In this document: positions 17,421 to 24,862 of the stretch, in pieces
Position numbering within the stretch: position 1 is the first letter of the stretch
Layout: each line of letters opens with the position of its first letter
Source of the DNA: Bacteroidales bacterium
GTDB lineage: Bacteria; Bacteroidota; Bacteroidia; Bacteroidales; Muribaculaceae
Length of the DNA: 38,822 nucleotides
Direction of reading: 5' to 3'
NCBI GenBank assembly: GCA_029224905.1
Contig: JAQXVL010000032.1
Span: 1-38,822 of the forward strand
Program-made: the position numbers and the translations under genes
The notes under the pieces: generated by a model
The model's database searches: none
Told to the model about the DNA's origin: nothing
The model's input: the letters and a program-made list of their open reading frames with translations, nothing else

Positions 17421-17594
17421 CCTGCATTATTCATACTGTTCCGTCACGAAAGGGCTAAATGGCGACGCATTAGCGTGAGCACAGCGATGACGATGTAAAA
17501 TGTAGTAAATCCTACCTTTAAAGAGGAAGAGCGAGCATTGCGCTAAGGTGTTGTCAGTTAGTCCTTGCAGTAGGAATAGTATGGATAATGCAGG
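17421..17594. mobile_element. 174-bp MITE, copy 1
   Basis: The left end CCTGCATTATTCATA matches the inverted right end TATGGATAATGCAGG with one mismatch. A second copy of exactly the same length lies at 29421-29594, in the same orientation, with about eight differences by eye. The element has no transposase gene. The flanks are TTAG and ATAG, so the target duplication is blurred here but clear (TTAA) at copy 2. Confidence 0.8.
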
Positions 17595-17882
17595 ATAGAG
17601 CAGTGAAGTCATGTATAAAGGCAGATAGGTTACGCCGTTGGCAACTTCGACATTGTTCATCGACAGCACAAAGCATCGGTCGACCTTCGAGCAAGCGGCA
17701 AGCATATTGGTGCGACCCTATGGATGTCCGCGCAGTGTTGATATGTCTACTTGTTTGAATATCAACAAAGTAGGGTAGCGGCTTGCCGCGACCGAGTTGG
17801 CGTTGGTTTTCCGATTGCAAAGTCTCCAACTTAGCATTGCCAATGAGCAAAATCTATACAATTTAGCTCATTGGGTTGATTA
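17595..17882. other. Gene-poor stretch between MITE copy 1 and the DUF4143 remnant
   Basis: Only short frames are present and none is recognisable. An inverted repeat CCAATGAGC (17840-17848) / GCTCATTGG (17866-17874) with AT-rich interior lies at its right end. Confidence 0.4.
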
Positions 17883-18209
17883 TCAGTAGCCTCCCCACCT
17901 ATCCGCAAGCGGCAATTCTTCTGGATTAGAGATAAGAAAGGTTCGACTGCCGAGGTCGATTTCGTGTGGCAAGAGGGAAGTGATATCATTCCCATAGAGG
18001 TCAAGGCAGGGACCAGCTCTCATCTGCGCTCGTTGCATTCGTTTGTCAACTGCAGTGACCGCCGTGTGGTTGCTGTCAGAATCTGGAGCGGTCCACTGTC
18101 GATACAAGACATTGCTACTCCGTCGCCCGACAATAAGCCGTTCCGCTTGATAAACCTTCCGTTCTATTATGTCGGACAGCTCGACAAGGTCGTCGCGAAG
18201 TTTTATTAG
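17883..18209 (+). pseudogene. 3' remnant of a DUF4143-type ATPase gene
   Basis: An open frame without a proper start reads FFWIRDKKGSTAEVDFV, then DIIPIEVKAGTSSHLRSLHSF, and ends VGQLDKVVAKFY before TAG at 18207-18209. This is the C-terminal half of the DUF4143 domain found after AAA_14 ATPase modules in Bacteroidetes, including the D...ExK-like EVDF...IEVKAG segment. The ATPase domain with its P-loop is missing. The truncation point lies about 290 bp from a MITE, so the element or a linked rearrangement may have removed the 5' part. Confidence 0.7.
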
Positions 18210-18237
18210 AGTTTGTTAGTGCCACGACGCAAGGCTG

Positions 18238-18975
18238 CTATCGGAATTCGTAGAGTAAAAGTTTGTAGAATCGTTGTAAACGGAATGAGAGATTGGTAAA
18301 GGCGCCTTTTTGGAAGTTTATAGCTGAAGAGAATGTTCCAATGTGGCTTCCTTGTGTGGCTATCGTGGGGTGTATCCAGTAGTAGTCGAGCGTCTTTTGT
18401 TTAAGGAGAATGTTGTGCGTGATGTCGATAGGTTGGTCCATCCCGTTATTGGTCGCAAAGTCGACAATTTGTTGTGCCGCGCAGAGGTTTATGTAGTAGG
18501 CACCTGTCATGCGGTCGCATTTCCCCGGATAGACCAATTTTCCGGGCTTGCGTTGGCTTCGAGGAATGAACCGCAGGCGGGTATCTTCGTAGGATATCAT
18601 AATCGGTCGTTTTTCCGACTCGGCAATGCTGTGAATTTCGTCAATGCTTTGGTTGAACTTGACGACAAAATCCTTATGAAGCATAATGTCGTCCTCTAAG
18701 ATTAGCGCCTCGGATATGCCGTGTTCTATCATGTCGAGATAGGTTATGATATGCTTTGCGGCGCACGATGTTCCCGGAGATGCTGTAGCCATATTCCCTT
18801 TGAAGTATTTCCTGATAAATTCGGGCGTAAGGTCTGCAATGTCGCCGTCGAGGATGAATTCGAAAGGAATATTCATCTTATCGAGCATTTTTTGCATATG
18901 CAATTCGCGCTGTTCGTAGCCCTTTTTGACGTGCATTACGTATACTTTGGGGATGTTGACTGATGATTTTGCCAT
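18238..18975 (-). CDS. Glycosyltransferase family 25 protein
   Basis: 245 aa. The GT25 (LPS/LOS galactosyltransferase-type) pattern is present: PKVYVMHVKKGYEQRELHM at the N-terminus, PFEFILDGD, SCAAKHIITYLDMIE and the metal-associated acidic motif ALILEDDIMLHKDF. A hydrophobic signal is absent, so the enzyme is probably cytoplasmic or membrane-associated. It would add a sugar, often galactose, to a surface glycan. It stands alone, away from any polysaccharide cluster, so the acceptor is unknown. A promoter lies at 19040-19047. Confidence 0.8.
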   Translation of the reverse strand: MAKSSVNIPKVYVMHVKKGYEQRELHMQKMLDKMNIPFEFILDGDIADLTPEFIRKYFKGNMATASPGTSCAAKHIITYLDMIEHGISEALILEDDIMLHKDFVVKFNQSIDEIHSIAESEKRPIMISYEDTRLRFIPRSQRKPGKLVYPGKCDRMTGAYYINLCAAQQIVDFATNNGMDQPIDITHNILLKQKTLDYYWIHPTIATQGSHIGTFSSAINFQKGAFTNLSFRLQRFYKLLLYEFR

Positions 18976-19039
18976 CTCTTTCGATTTTGATTCCTGTTAT
19001 TGATTCTTACTACATTATGCCTTGTCGACAATTCTGTTG

Positions 19040-19047
19040 CAAATATA
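19040..19047 (-). promoter_or_regulatory. -7 box for the GT25 gene
   Basis: The minus strand reads TATATTTG, 64 bp upstream of the ATG at 18975. Confidence 0.55.
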
Positions 19048-19124
19048 GTAATTTTTTAGGAATTGTTTCGTAGTTTTGGTAAATCCTTGCCGGTTGGATT
19101 ATTTCGAAGGTGCAGCGGCGGGCG

Positions 19125-19682
19125 CTACGGCAATTCGTTAACTAGGGCTCGGATGCTTTTCTCATCGGCGTGGTTTAGCAGTCGTCCTTGTTGCCACGTC
19201 AGTGCGGGATAGGTCCGCTTCAGAGCCGACACACTGCCTGTGATGCTGCTGCCGCCCGACGTGGCGAACGGGATAACGGTCTTGCCGGACAAATCGGTAC
19301 TTTCGATGAACGTGTTGACTGCTCTCGGTGCAAGGTCCCACCAAATGGGGTAGCCGAGGAAGACCACGTCGTAGGCTTTGACGTCGACAGCGACGGCTTT
19401 GATTGCCGGGCGCGACTCCGGGTCGTTCATCTCTACCGAACTGCGCGACTGCGGATTGTGCCAGTTGAGGTCGTCACTCGTGTATGGTTGCTCGGGCACA
19501 ATTTCGCAAAGGTCTGCCTTTGCTGCTTTTGCCAACTGCTCAGCTGCATGTCGGGTTGTGCCGGTGGCTGAGAAATAGACTACTAAAACTTTCTTTTCCA
19601 TATTGTCATTCTTATTTTGCGAACAGGCTGAGGCTGCTATCATAGTCAGCACTGCCAATAATGCGATTTTTATACGTTTCAT
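19125..19682 (-). CDS. Flavodoxin-like lipoprotein
   Basis: 185 aa. A lipoprotein signal (MKRIKIALLAVLTMIAASAC, lipobox ASAC, Cys20) precedes a flavodoxin_4-type domain. The FMN phosphate loop is YFSATGTTRHAAEQLA (about 36-51), and LGYPIWWDLAPRAVNTFIE and PFATSGGSSI are the typical isoalloxazine-side loops. It is probably an FMN-binding redox protein anchored in the periplasm or outer membrane. Homologues in Bacteroidales are often called flavodoxin or NAD(P)H-dependent oxidoreductase; partners are unknown. The only promoter box upstream is at 19838-19845, beyond another small frame that overlaps this start. Confidence 0.82.
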   Translation of the reverse strand: MKRIKIALLAVLTMIAASACSQNKNDNMEKKVLVVYFSATGTTRHAAEQLAKAAKADLCEIVPEQPYTSDDLNWHNPQSRSSVEMNDPESRPAIKAVAVDVKAYDVVFLGYPIWWDLAPRAVNTFIESTDLSGKTVIPFATSGGSSITGSVSALKRTYPALTWQQGRLLNHADEKSIRALVNELP

Positions 19683-19812
19683 CGTGCGTTAATTTTGTTA
19701 TAATCTTCGTCACTGACCGGCTCGAGCCATTCGTTGCCTCGTTTTGCACGGATTTTGCATTAGTTGTCATTGCTGTCATAATCACCATAATTATAGATAA
19801 TACAATCTTCAT
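19612..19812 (-). CDS. Small signal-peptide ORF overlapping the flavodoxin start
   Basis: 66 aa. It starts about 26 bp downstream of a good promoter box, begins with a signal peptide-like segment (MKIVLSIIMVIMTAMTTNA), and runs out of frame 71 bp into the flavodoxin gene. I do not recognise the protein. It may be the 5' stub of a lost gene whose promoter now drives the flavodoxin, or a translated upstream ORF. The part after about residue 40 is probably out-of-frame noise. Confidence 0.3.
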   Translation of the reverse strand: MKIVLSIIMVIMTAMTTNAKSVQNEATNGSSRSVTKIITKLTHDETYKNRIIGSADYDSSLSLFAK

Positions 19813-19837
19813 ACAAATAAATGTTTGATTTCGACGG

Positions 19838-19845
19838 CAAAACTA
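19838..19845 (-). promoter_or_regulatory. -7 box upstream of the small ORF and flavodoxin
   Basis: The minus strand reads TAGTTTTG, matching TAnnTTTG. Confidence 0.5.
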
Positions 19846-19849
19846 CGCC

Positions 19850-19884
19850 AAAACCCCGAAATCCGCGTTATACGAATTTCGGGG
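19850..19884 (-). terminator. Original terminator of the PepT-like gene, now separated from it by the island
   Basis: On the minus strand CCCCGAAAT / ATTTCGGGG (9 bp) is followed by TTTT. It lies just beyond the left 94-bp repeat, as expected if it once followed the intact peptidase gene directly. Confidence 0.7.
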
Positions 19885-19907
19885 AATATTACCTTTTTTA
19901 TGGATTC

Positions 19908-20001
19908 TGCTATTTCAGCGTTGCAACTTGTTTGATGATTTCGAGCATGAGGGTGTAGGCTTCTTCCATCTCTTGCAAGTCGGCGTATTCGTTGGTGGTG
20001 T
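19908..20001. repeat. 94-bp direct repeat, left copy (island boundary)
   Basis: Identical base for base to 23165-23258 by eye, offset 3257 bp. It corresponds to the last 30 codons plus stop of the PepT-like gene. Outside the repeat the two sequences diverge at once. Confidence 0.95.
19910..20001 (-). pseudogene. 3' fragment of the PepT-like peptidase gene
   Basis: Encodes only the C-terminal part of the peptidase, ending MLEIIKQVATLK and stop. It is the left member of the duplication that brackets the two-gene island, and is not expected to be functional. Confidence 0.85.
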
Positions 20002-20014
20002 TTAATTAAACTAA

Positions 20015-21589
20015 TTATTTCAACATTAATTTCTTGAATTTTGATGCGGTGAAGAAAACATCTTTGTGATAGCTCTCACTTTCACAAATTTTTAGATTGA
20101 TTCGTTTTAGAATATCTTCGGGTTTATTCTTCCCAGGGCAGAATAGTTGCGATTTAACCAAAGAAACACCATAGATATTTGAAATCTTTGAAATGAGTTT
20201 ATCCCAATTAACATCATTTTCCTGTAAATCTGCGGAATGATGAATAAGGCAAGCCTCTACAATAAGCGAGATTTGGTAGGTTTTAATGAATTTACCTAAG
20301 GCATTAGATACTTCAATAACATGAAATTTTCCTTTTTCTCCAATAGCCGATATATGAGATTTATACTCTTCAATGGTGCAGTTCATTCCGTATGAAATGT
20401 TTACCAGTGAAATTAATTTATCCCAATTAAATCGTGCGAATTTTTCTGAATATTCAAAATGACGTATATTTGAGACATCGTATTGACACTTCCTTAAAAT
20501 AGTTGCTAAGGTTAATTCAGGTGTTCCACTTACATTGGAACTCCTATATTTGGCATTTGATGTTTGGACGGAAGTTGTATCATGCATACTTTTTGAAATT
20601 TCTTCCGGTTTTATCAGTTTAAGTACTTGGCCAGATTCATAAGTTATGTTTCCTTCAAGATCAAGAATTGGAGTATCAAGAACGGTTTTAATTGCTTTAG
20701 CTAGACTTGCAGCTGCAGCAGTAGCCTGTTTCTGCTCTTGATTGAATTTGTCATAGTTAGTTCCGTGCTCAGCAATTGCTTCATTAAGTTTTATAATAAG
20801 AGGTTTGAAATAGCAATCCAATTTTTTGAGCAAATCTACGAACATATTACATTTTTTTGAGATTGCGTAACACATGTCGGACGCAGCACCTAATTCTGCT
20901 GAAATTTTGCGAGCCTTTGCTAAATTAGAGTAGGCTTCTTCCTTAGCAGCACTTGCCTTAGCATCAACAATAAATCCCATTATAGCAAGAGCAGGACCGG
21001 CAACTAAACTGCCAAGTATCAATGTTCCTCCTGCAACTCCTAAACCTCCTGCTGCAAGTGAACCGCCGCCAAAGAATGCTAATGTGGCATTTGTGGCAGC
21101 TGCACCGCTCAATGTTGATATTGCAGTTCCTGTAGAAGCAGCAGCAAATGTGCCGGCGGCACTATAAGCTCCAAAGGCTGTTAATGCTCCCCCCATGGCA
21201 CCAGCTGCAATACCACCAGCTATACTTGTTGCAAAATCTCCTAAGCCTTTGAGTTCTTCAAATTCTTTACTGTCTATACATATTCTGCCCATTTCATCCA
21301 AACCTGTGGAACCTTGAAAATTGACATTTTTTAGTGTGCCAAAAGAACGAACAAAGTTATTAATACTTGAATTAAGTATGTTAACCTTTGTTTTTCCAAG
21401 TTTTTTCAAATCATTTCCACATTCTTTTCTGGCTATGTTAAGACGGTTTTTTGCACAATTGACAATGTCATTGGCTTTCTCGTTGGTCTTATTAGCATCA
21501 TGGGTATCAGCAACTGCTTTTACTGTCTTTCCAACTCCGGTAAGTCCGGTTGCCGCAGCTATAACGATGAAAATTAATGGTAGTGGCAT
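20015..21589 (-). CDS. Glycine-zipper-rich membrane protein of unknown function (island gene 2)
   Basis: 524 aa. A hydrophobic N-terminus (LPLIFIVIAAATGLTGVG) is followed by a charged helical region (about 25-115), then a long Gly/Ala/Ser/Thr-rich hydrophobic region (about 118-208), with segments such as STGTAISTLSGAAATNATL and GGGSLAAGGLGVAGGTLI, then a helical region to about 325. The C-terminal 150 residues contain a repeated motif, NWDKLISLVNISYG (388-401) and NWDKLISKISNIYG (461-474). The central module occurs in many uncharacterised bacterial proteins; I know no assigned function. Glycine zippers suggest membrane insertion or oligomerisation. It follows the 509-aa gene by 12 bp and is probably co-transcribed with it. 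A role as effector in a defence or toxin system is speculation from context. Confidence 0.75.
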   Translation of the reverse strand: MPLPLIFIVIAAATGLTGVGKTVKAVADTHDANKTNEKANDIVNCAKNRLNIARKECGNDLKKLGKTKVNILNSSINNFVRSFGTLKNVNFQGSTGLDEMGRICIDSKEFEELKGLGDFATSIAGGIAAGAMGGALTAFGAYSAAGTFAAASTGTAISTLSGAAATNATLAFFGGGSLAAGGLGVAGGTLILGSLVAGPALAIMGFIVDAKASAAKEEAYSNLAKARKISAELGAASDMCYAISKKCNMFVDLLKKLDCYFKPLIIKLNEAIAEHGTNYDKFNQEQKQATAAAASLAKAIKTVLDTPILDLEGNITYESGQVLKLIKPEEISKSMHDTTSVQTSNAKYRSSNVSGTPELTLATILRKCQYDVSNIRHFEYSEKFARFNWDKLISLVNISYGMNCTIEEYKSHISAIGEKGKFHVIEVSNALGKFIKTYQISLIVEACLIHHSADLQENDVNWDKLISKISNIYGVSLVKSQLFCPGKNKPEDILKRINLKICESESYHKDVFFTASKFKKLMLK

Positions 21590-21601
21590 ATATAATATCT
21601 T

Positions 21602-23131
21602 TTAAAGGTTAAAATTTTCTTCTGAATTCATAAAGTTGTTAAATTCGTTCATGTCGGAGAATTGAGTCGAACCACCTAAAGTTACTGTAATCTTGTTAGC
21701 TCCTCCAATGAATTCATCAATATCATCTGTTATGAAAGCATTGTCCATTTGTGAGAATGCATCATTGAATACCATTTTGAGATGGCTCAAATACTTTTGT
21801 GCGATGGTATTCATCTCTGCTCTATATTGTTTAATCAGAGCAATTGACTCTGAACATACTCGTTCTATACGCACTCTCTCGTTATGAGCTATTTGAGCAT
21901 CCTTCAGTGATGTAGTAAGTGTATTATAGAATGCTGAACTTAAGGCATAACCTATTATAGAACCAACCATAGCTCCAACAACAGGTATTGGGATTACTGC
22001 TTGACCGGCAACAGCAAACATTGCTGCACTTATATTGCTTGCCCCCTTTTCTCCAATTTCTACTAAGCAATCAGTTCCTGAAATATCTCCTTTTGCATAG
22101 CTAATTAGTGATTTAGAAACATCAATTGCAGATGTGACTATCATTGCAGGAGCATTGCTCTTTGATAAGGTCCTAATGGTTGACTTGCCTGCATTTTGCA
22201 TTGCACCTTTGATAGCAGATCCTGCAAAAGCAGTCGCATATGCTATTACAGCACCAGCTCCAGTATCTCTTATAAAATCTTTTGCTGCTTTTGTAGCATC
22301 CTTTTCTCCTTTTGAAACGGCTACCACATTTCTAATCAAAGATATACCGCCTACTATTAATGTGCCTATTTTTGCTTGTTCCACACCTGCGCGATGTGAT
22401 ATTTTGGCAATATCTTTGGCTGTAGATTGTTTAGGATGAAGTCGAGCAAAAATAGCTTCTTCATTGGATATACCACTATTCTTAACACTATCTTTGATTT
22501 TCTGATCCTTTTCAATCTTTTTTAAGAGAGAATCTGCAAGTTCAGTGTTGCCATTATCTTTTGCTATTGCAAGTTGTTTCTTTAATGTTTGAATTCGTTT
22601 GTTTGCTTCTCGGATAATACCATCATAATAATCACTAGGTACAGTAATAGTAGCATCGGCATCAAGATATTTTTGGAACTCTTTACTTTCGAGTCTTGTC
22701 AGGCAAGTTTTAGGATTGCTTCCAACAAATTTCATTTGTTCTCCAGTACCAGGAATCACAATACCTTCTCCATCAAGTAAAACATGGTCATAAATAGGAT
22801 CGTTGACTCTTCCTATATCATCAGTGCGAGAATATCTTGTTTTTTCGCCTTTTATTATTTTTTCGGCATTTTGCCTTGCAGTATACTTGTCTTCTGCAGC
22901 ATAACCTGCTTGTTGCTTCAAGTTCTGATTCCTATATTCAGGATTGACTTTGCTTTCAGAGGTTTTCTTTAATCCTCGCTTAAGAGTTTTGCCCACTTCA
23001 TTGTCTTTTCCGGTATATGCAACATAGTGTTGTTTGGATGCGTTTCCATAGCATTCAATAACCTCATGTGCAGCCCCGGATTGAGCAGCTAGTTCTATAG
23101 ATTCTTGTTTTGATTTCTTTTTTTTTGACAT
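21602..23131 (-). CDS. Uncharacterised protein with charged N-terminal region and hydrophobic C-terminal half (island gene 1)
   Basis: 509 aa. A Lys-rich start (MSKKKKSKQE) leads to a conserved-looking soluble region (about 30-240) with YTARQNAEKIIKG, SRTDDIGRVNDPIYDHV, GTGEQMKFVG and KYLDADATITVPSDYYDGI. Asp115 together with Gln132-Met-Lys134 could be the D...QxK core of a restriction-like nuclease fold, but this is only a pattern match. Residues about 255-310 and 365-405 are hydrophobic and Gly/Ala-rich (GTLIVGGISLIRNVVAV, PIPVVGAMVGSIIGYALSSA), then a helical C-terminus. I recall similar unnamed proteins in diverse bacteria but no function. It is the first gene of the island; no TAnnTTTG box is seen upstream, so transcription may enter from the peptidase gene. 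Confidence 0.75.
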   Translation of the reverse strand: MSKKKKSKQESIELAAQSGAAHEVIECYGNASKQHYVAYTGKDNEVGKTLKRGLKKTSESKVNPEYRNQNLKQQAGYAAEDKYTARQNAEKIIKGEKTRYSRTDDIGRVNDPIYDHVLLDGEGIVIPGTGEQMKFVGSNPKTCLTRLESKEFQKYLDADATITVPSDYYDGIIREANKRIQTLKKQLAIAKDNGNTELADSLLKKIEKDQKIKDSVKNSGISNEEAIFARLHPKQSTAKDIAKISHRAGVEQAKIGTLIVGGISLIRNVVAVSKGEKDATKAAKDFIRDTGAGAVIAYATAFAGSAIKGAMQNAGKSTIRTLSKSNAPAMIVTSAIDVSKSLISYAKGDISGTDCLVEIGEKGASNISAAMFAVAGQAVIPIPVVGAMVGSIIGYALSSAFYNTLTTSLKDAQIAHNERVRIERVCSESIALIKQYRAEMNTIAQKYLSHLKMVFNDAFSQMDNAFITDDIDEFIGGANKITVTLGGSTQFSDMNEFNNFMNSEENFNL

Positions 23132-23164
23132 TATTGCAACTTGTCATTGATATGGGAAGGTAAA

Positions 23165-23258
23165 TGCTATTTCAGCGTTGCAACTTGTTTGATGATTTCG
23201 AGCATGAGGGTGTAGGCTTCTTCCATCTCTTGCAAGTCGGCGTATTCGTTGGTGGTGT
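23165..23258. repeat. 94-bp direct repeat, right copy
   Basis: Forms the 3' end of the intact peptidase gene and is identical to 19908-20001. Confidence 0.95.
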
Positions 23259-24408
23259 GTACTTTGTGTTGTCCGGTGAAGACGCACATGCCGCCTTTGA
23301 GGCCTTTCACGGCAAACATCGACGCTGTTGTGCCTCCGCGTTCAGGCACAAACTTTATTTCTTTACCTATTTTCGCTGCCGCCGACAGAACCACGTCCTT
23401 TATGCCGGGATAGAGTGTGTAGGCTACGTTTTCGTATTGCATTTTGTCGACGAGAATCTCATGGCGCACGTTGGGGTGCTTTCGAGCGACGTCGGCAAGT
23501 GCTTCCTTGAGCAGACGGTCGAACAATTCGCCTTCCGCTTTGTCGAAATAGCGTACGCGAGTCATAACCGTTACGTCCATCTGCTTGGGCTTCTGCTCGA
23601 AATTCCAAGGATGGATATAGCCTTGCGTTCCTTCTGTATTCTCCGGGCGATATTCCACGGGGATGTCGGCAATGAACGTCGCTGCGGCAGCTATGGCGTC
23701 GCCAAAGCCTTCTGCTTTCGCGTTGCCCGGGTGGGCATCCTTGCCGATAAAGCGCACGTCAAATCTGCGGGCGGTGAAATTGCTGTCGGTCACGTCGCAG
23801 TCGCCCTCGCCATCGAGGTCAAACAGTATGTCGGGCGAAAAAATTGTCGAGTCGATAGCATCTGCTGCGCGCCCGACGTCCTCGTTAGGGCAGAACGCAA
23901 ATTGCATAACGCCGTGCTTTATCGACTTGTCGGTCAGCAGGGTGCGAATAAGTTGTACGGCTATCGTGCAGCCGCATTTGTCGTCGGCGCCGAGCAGCGT
24001 TGTGCCGTCGGTGCGCACAATTGTGTGGCCGTTGCGCGTGTCGACTATCGGACGAATATTTGTGCCGAGCTGTTCCGGAGTGACGTCAAGGTGACAACTG
24101 ATGCCCATCGACGGACACGACTTTTTTGTGTTTGCCGGAATCGTGACGTAGAGGTACGTTTCGTCGGAGAGGCGAACGTCGACTCCTGCGACTTTCGACC
24201 GCGAAACCGCTTCTTCGATGTCTGCCTTCAGCGCCAATGCCATTTTGCGCTGACCCTGTGTGCAGATGCTGTCGTCGTGCGACTGGCTGTCGATTGCGGC
24301 GTACTTGACAAAACTTTCAAGCATACTCTTTTGAACAGCGCTTTGTGCGGCTACGCCGAGCGCTACGGTAAGTGCCAATGCGGCAAGGAGGTGTTTCTTA
24401 GTCTTCAT
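23167..24408 (-). CDS. PepT-like M20 peptidase, exported
   Basis: 413 aa. A signal peptide (MKTKKHLLAALALTVALGVAAQ) precedes a PepT-type M20B domain, so unlike E. coli PepT, which is cytoplasmic, it is probably periplasmic. Motifs are SCHLDVTPE (HxD), TTLLGADDKCGCTIA (bridging Asp), FAFCPNEDVG (usually PDEEIG, so Glu-Asp here), LDGEGDCDV, GKDAHPGNAK and QHKVHTTNEY (last His). The likely activity is aminopeptidase on tripeptides; the Asp in the second position of the Glu pair is a conservative change that may affect a metal ligand. Its 3' end is the insertion site of the two-gene island, which now separates it from its terminator at 19850-19884. A promoter lies at 24483-24490. Confidence 0.85.
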   Translation of the reverse strand: MKTKKHLLAALALTVALGVAAQSAVQKSMLESFVKYAAIDSQSHDDSICTQGQRKMALALKADIEEAVSRSKVAGVDVRLSDETYLYVTIPANTKKSCPSMGISCHLDVTPEQLGTNIRPIVDTRNGHTIVRTDGTTLLGADDKCGCTIAVQLIRTLLTDKSIKHGVMQFAFCPNEDVGRAADAIDSTIFSPDILFDLDGEGDCDVTDSNFTARRFDVRFIGKDAHPGNAKAEGFGDAIAAAATFIADIPVEYRPENTEGTQGYIHPWNFEQKPKQMDVTVMTRVRYFDKAEGELFDRLLKEALADVARKHPNVRHEILVDKMQYENVAYTLYPGIKDVVLSAAAKIGKEIKFVPERGGTTASMFAVKGLKGGMCVFTGQHKVHTTNEYADLQEMEEAYTLMLEIIKQVATLK

Positions 24409-24482
24409 TTGTTTAAGTTTGAGTATCTATTGTGTTTCAAAATTCTCGCCGTTTGCCGAGTCCCGTCTCGACTAACAGCACC

Positions 24483-24490
24483 CAAAGATA
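24483..24490 (-). promoter_or_regulatory. -7 box for the PepT-like gene
   Basis: The minus strand reads TATCTTTG, 74 bp upstream of the ATG. Confidence 0.55.
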
Positions 24491-24778
24491 TAAATTTTTC
24501 TGAAAATTGTATGTTAAAATGAATTTTTTTTTGGAGCCGATGTCGAGCGCATAATCGCACGTCGGATTTCTAATACCTCAGCCTCCCTCGCCGCCACCGC
24601 CGGCTGTCCCACCGGACTCACCGTCCGCTATGTCCGAGTAGATTAGCCCCCATCGAGGCAGATGTTTTGCTCGCTGAACAATTCGTGCGATTTGGGTGTT
24701 ATATCTCCAAAAGATGAGGCGATTTTGTGGCTGCAGCCTTATTAATATTTTTTAATAAGGAAATTTTTCCACAATTCA
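24491..24778. other. Intergenic region with a perfect hairpin
   Basis: CCTTATTAA (24737-24745) pairs with TTAATAAGG (24752-24760) around a T-rich loop, followed by AAATTTTT. No gene is recognised in the rest. Confidence 0.45.
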
Positions 24779-24808
24779 TTGTTATATCGGAAAAATGTTG
24801 TAATTTTG
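24779..24808 (+). promoter_or_regulatory. Promoter of pckA
   Basis: TTG (24779-24781), a 19-bp spacer, then TAATTTTG (24801-24808). It lies inside a longer upstream open frame, which is why the ATG at 24863 is taken as the start. Confidence 0.65.
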
Positions 24809-24862
24809 CCACAGTTTTTAAGGTTTGATATTTTAACATTCACTATTTATAATCTATCGAAA

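Larger units (their letters stand above)
20002..23164. mobile_element. AT-rich two-gene island flanked by 94-bp direct repeats
   Basis: The segment between the two perfect repeats holds two minus-strand genes and little else. Its base composition is clearly more AT-rich than the genes on either side. No integrase, transposase or relaxase is present. An 11-bp TTGCAACTTGT occurs in each repeat (19921-19931, 23178-23188) and once just inside the right end (23134-23144), a possible recombination core. The full-length peptidase remains intact on the right. Confidence 0.75.

Noticed and set aside
17427..17850. Minus-strand ORFs of 92 and 98 codons across MITE copy 1
   Set aside because: They cross the MITE boundary, lack start signals and match nothing.
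23164..24522. 452-codon plus-strand open frame
   Set aside because: Antisense to the PepT-like peptidase, which has all family motifs and a signal peptide.
24779..24862. 28-codon N-terminal extension of pckA
   Set aside because: It includes the pckA promoter, and known homologues start at the downstream Met.
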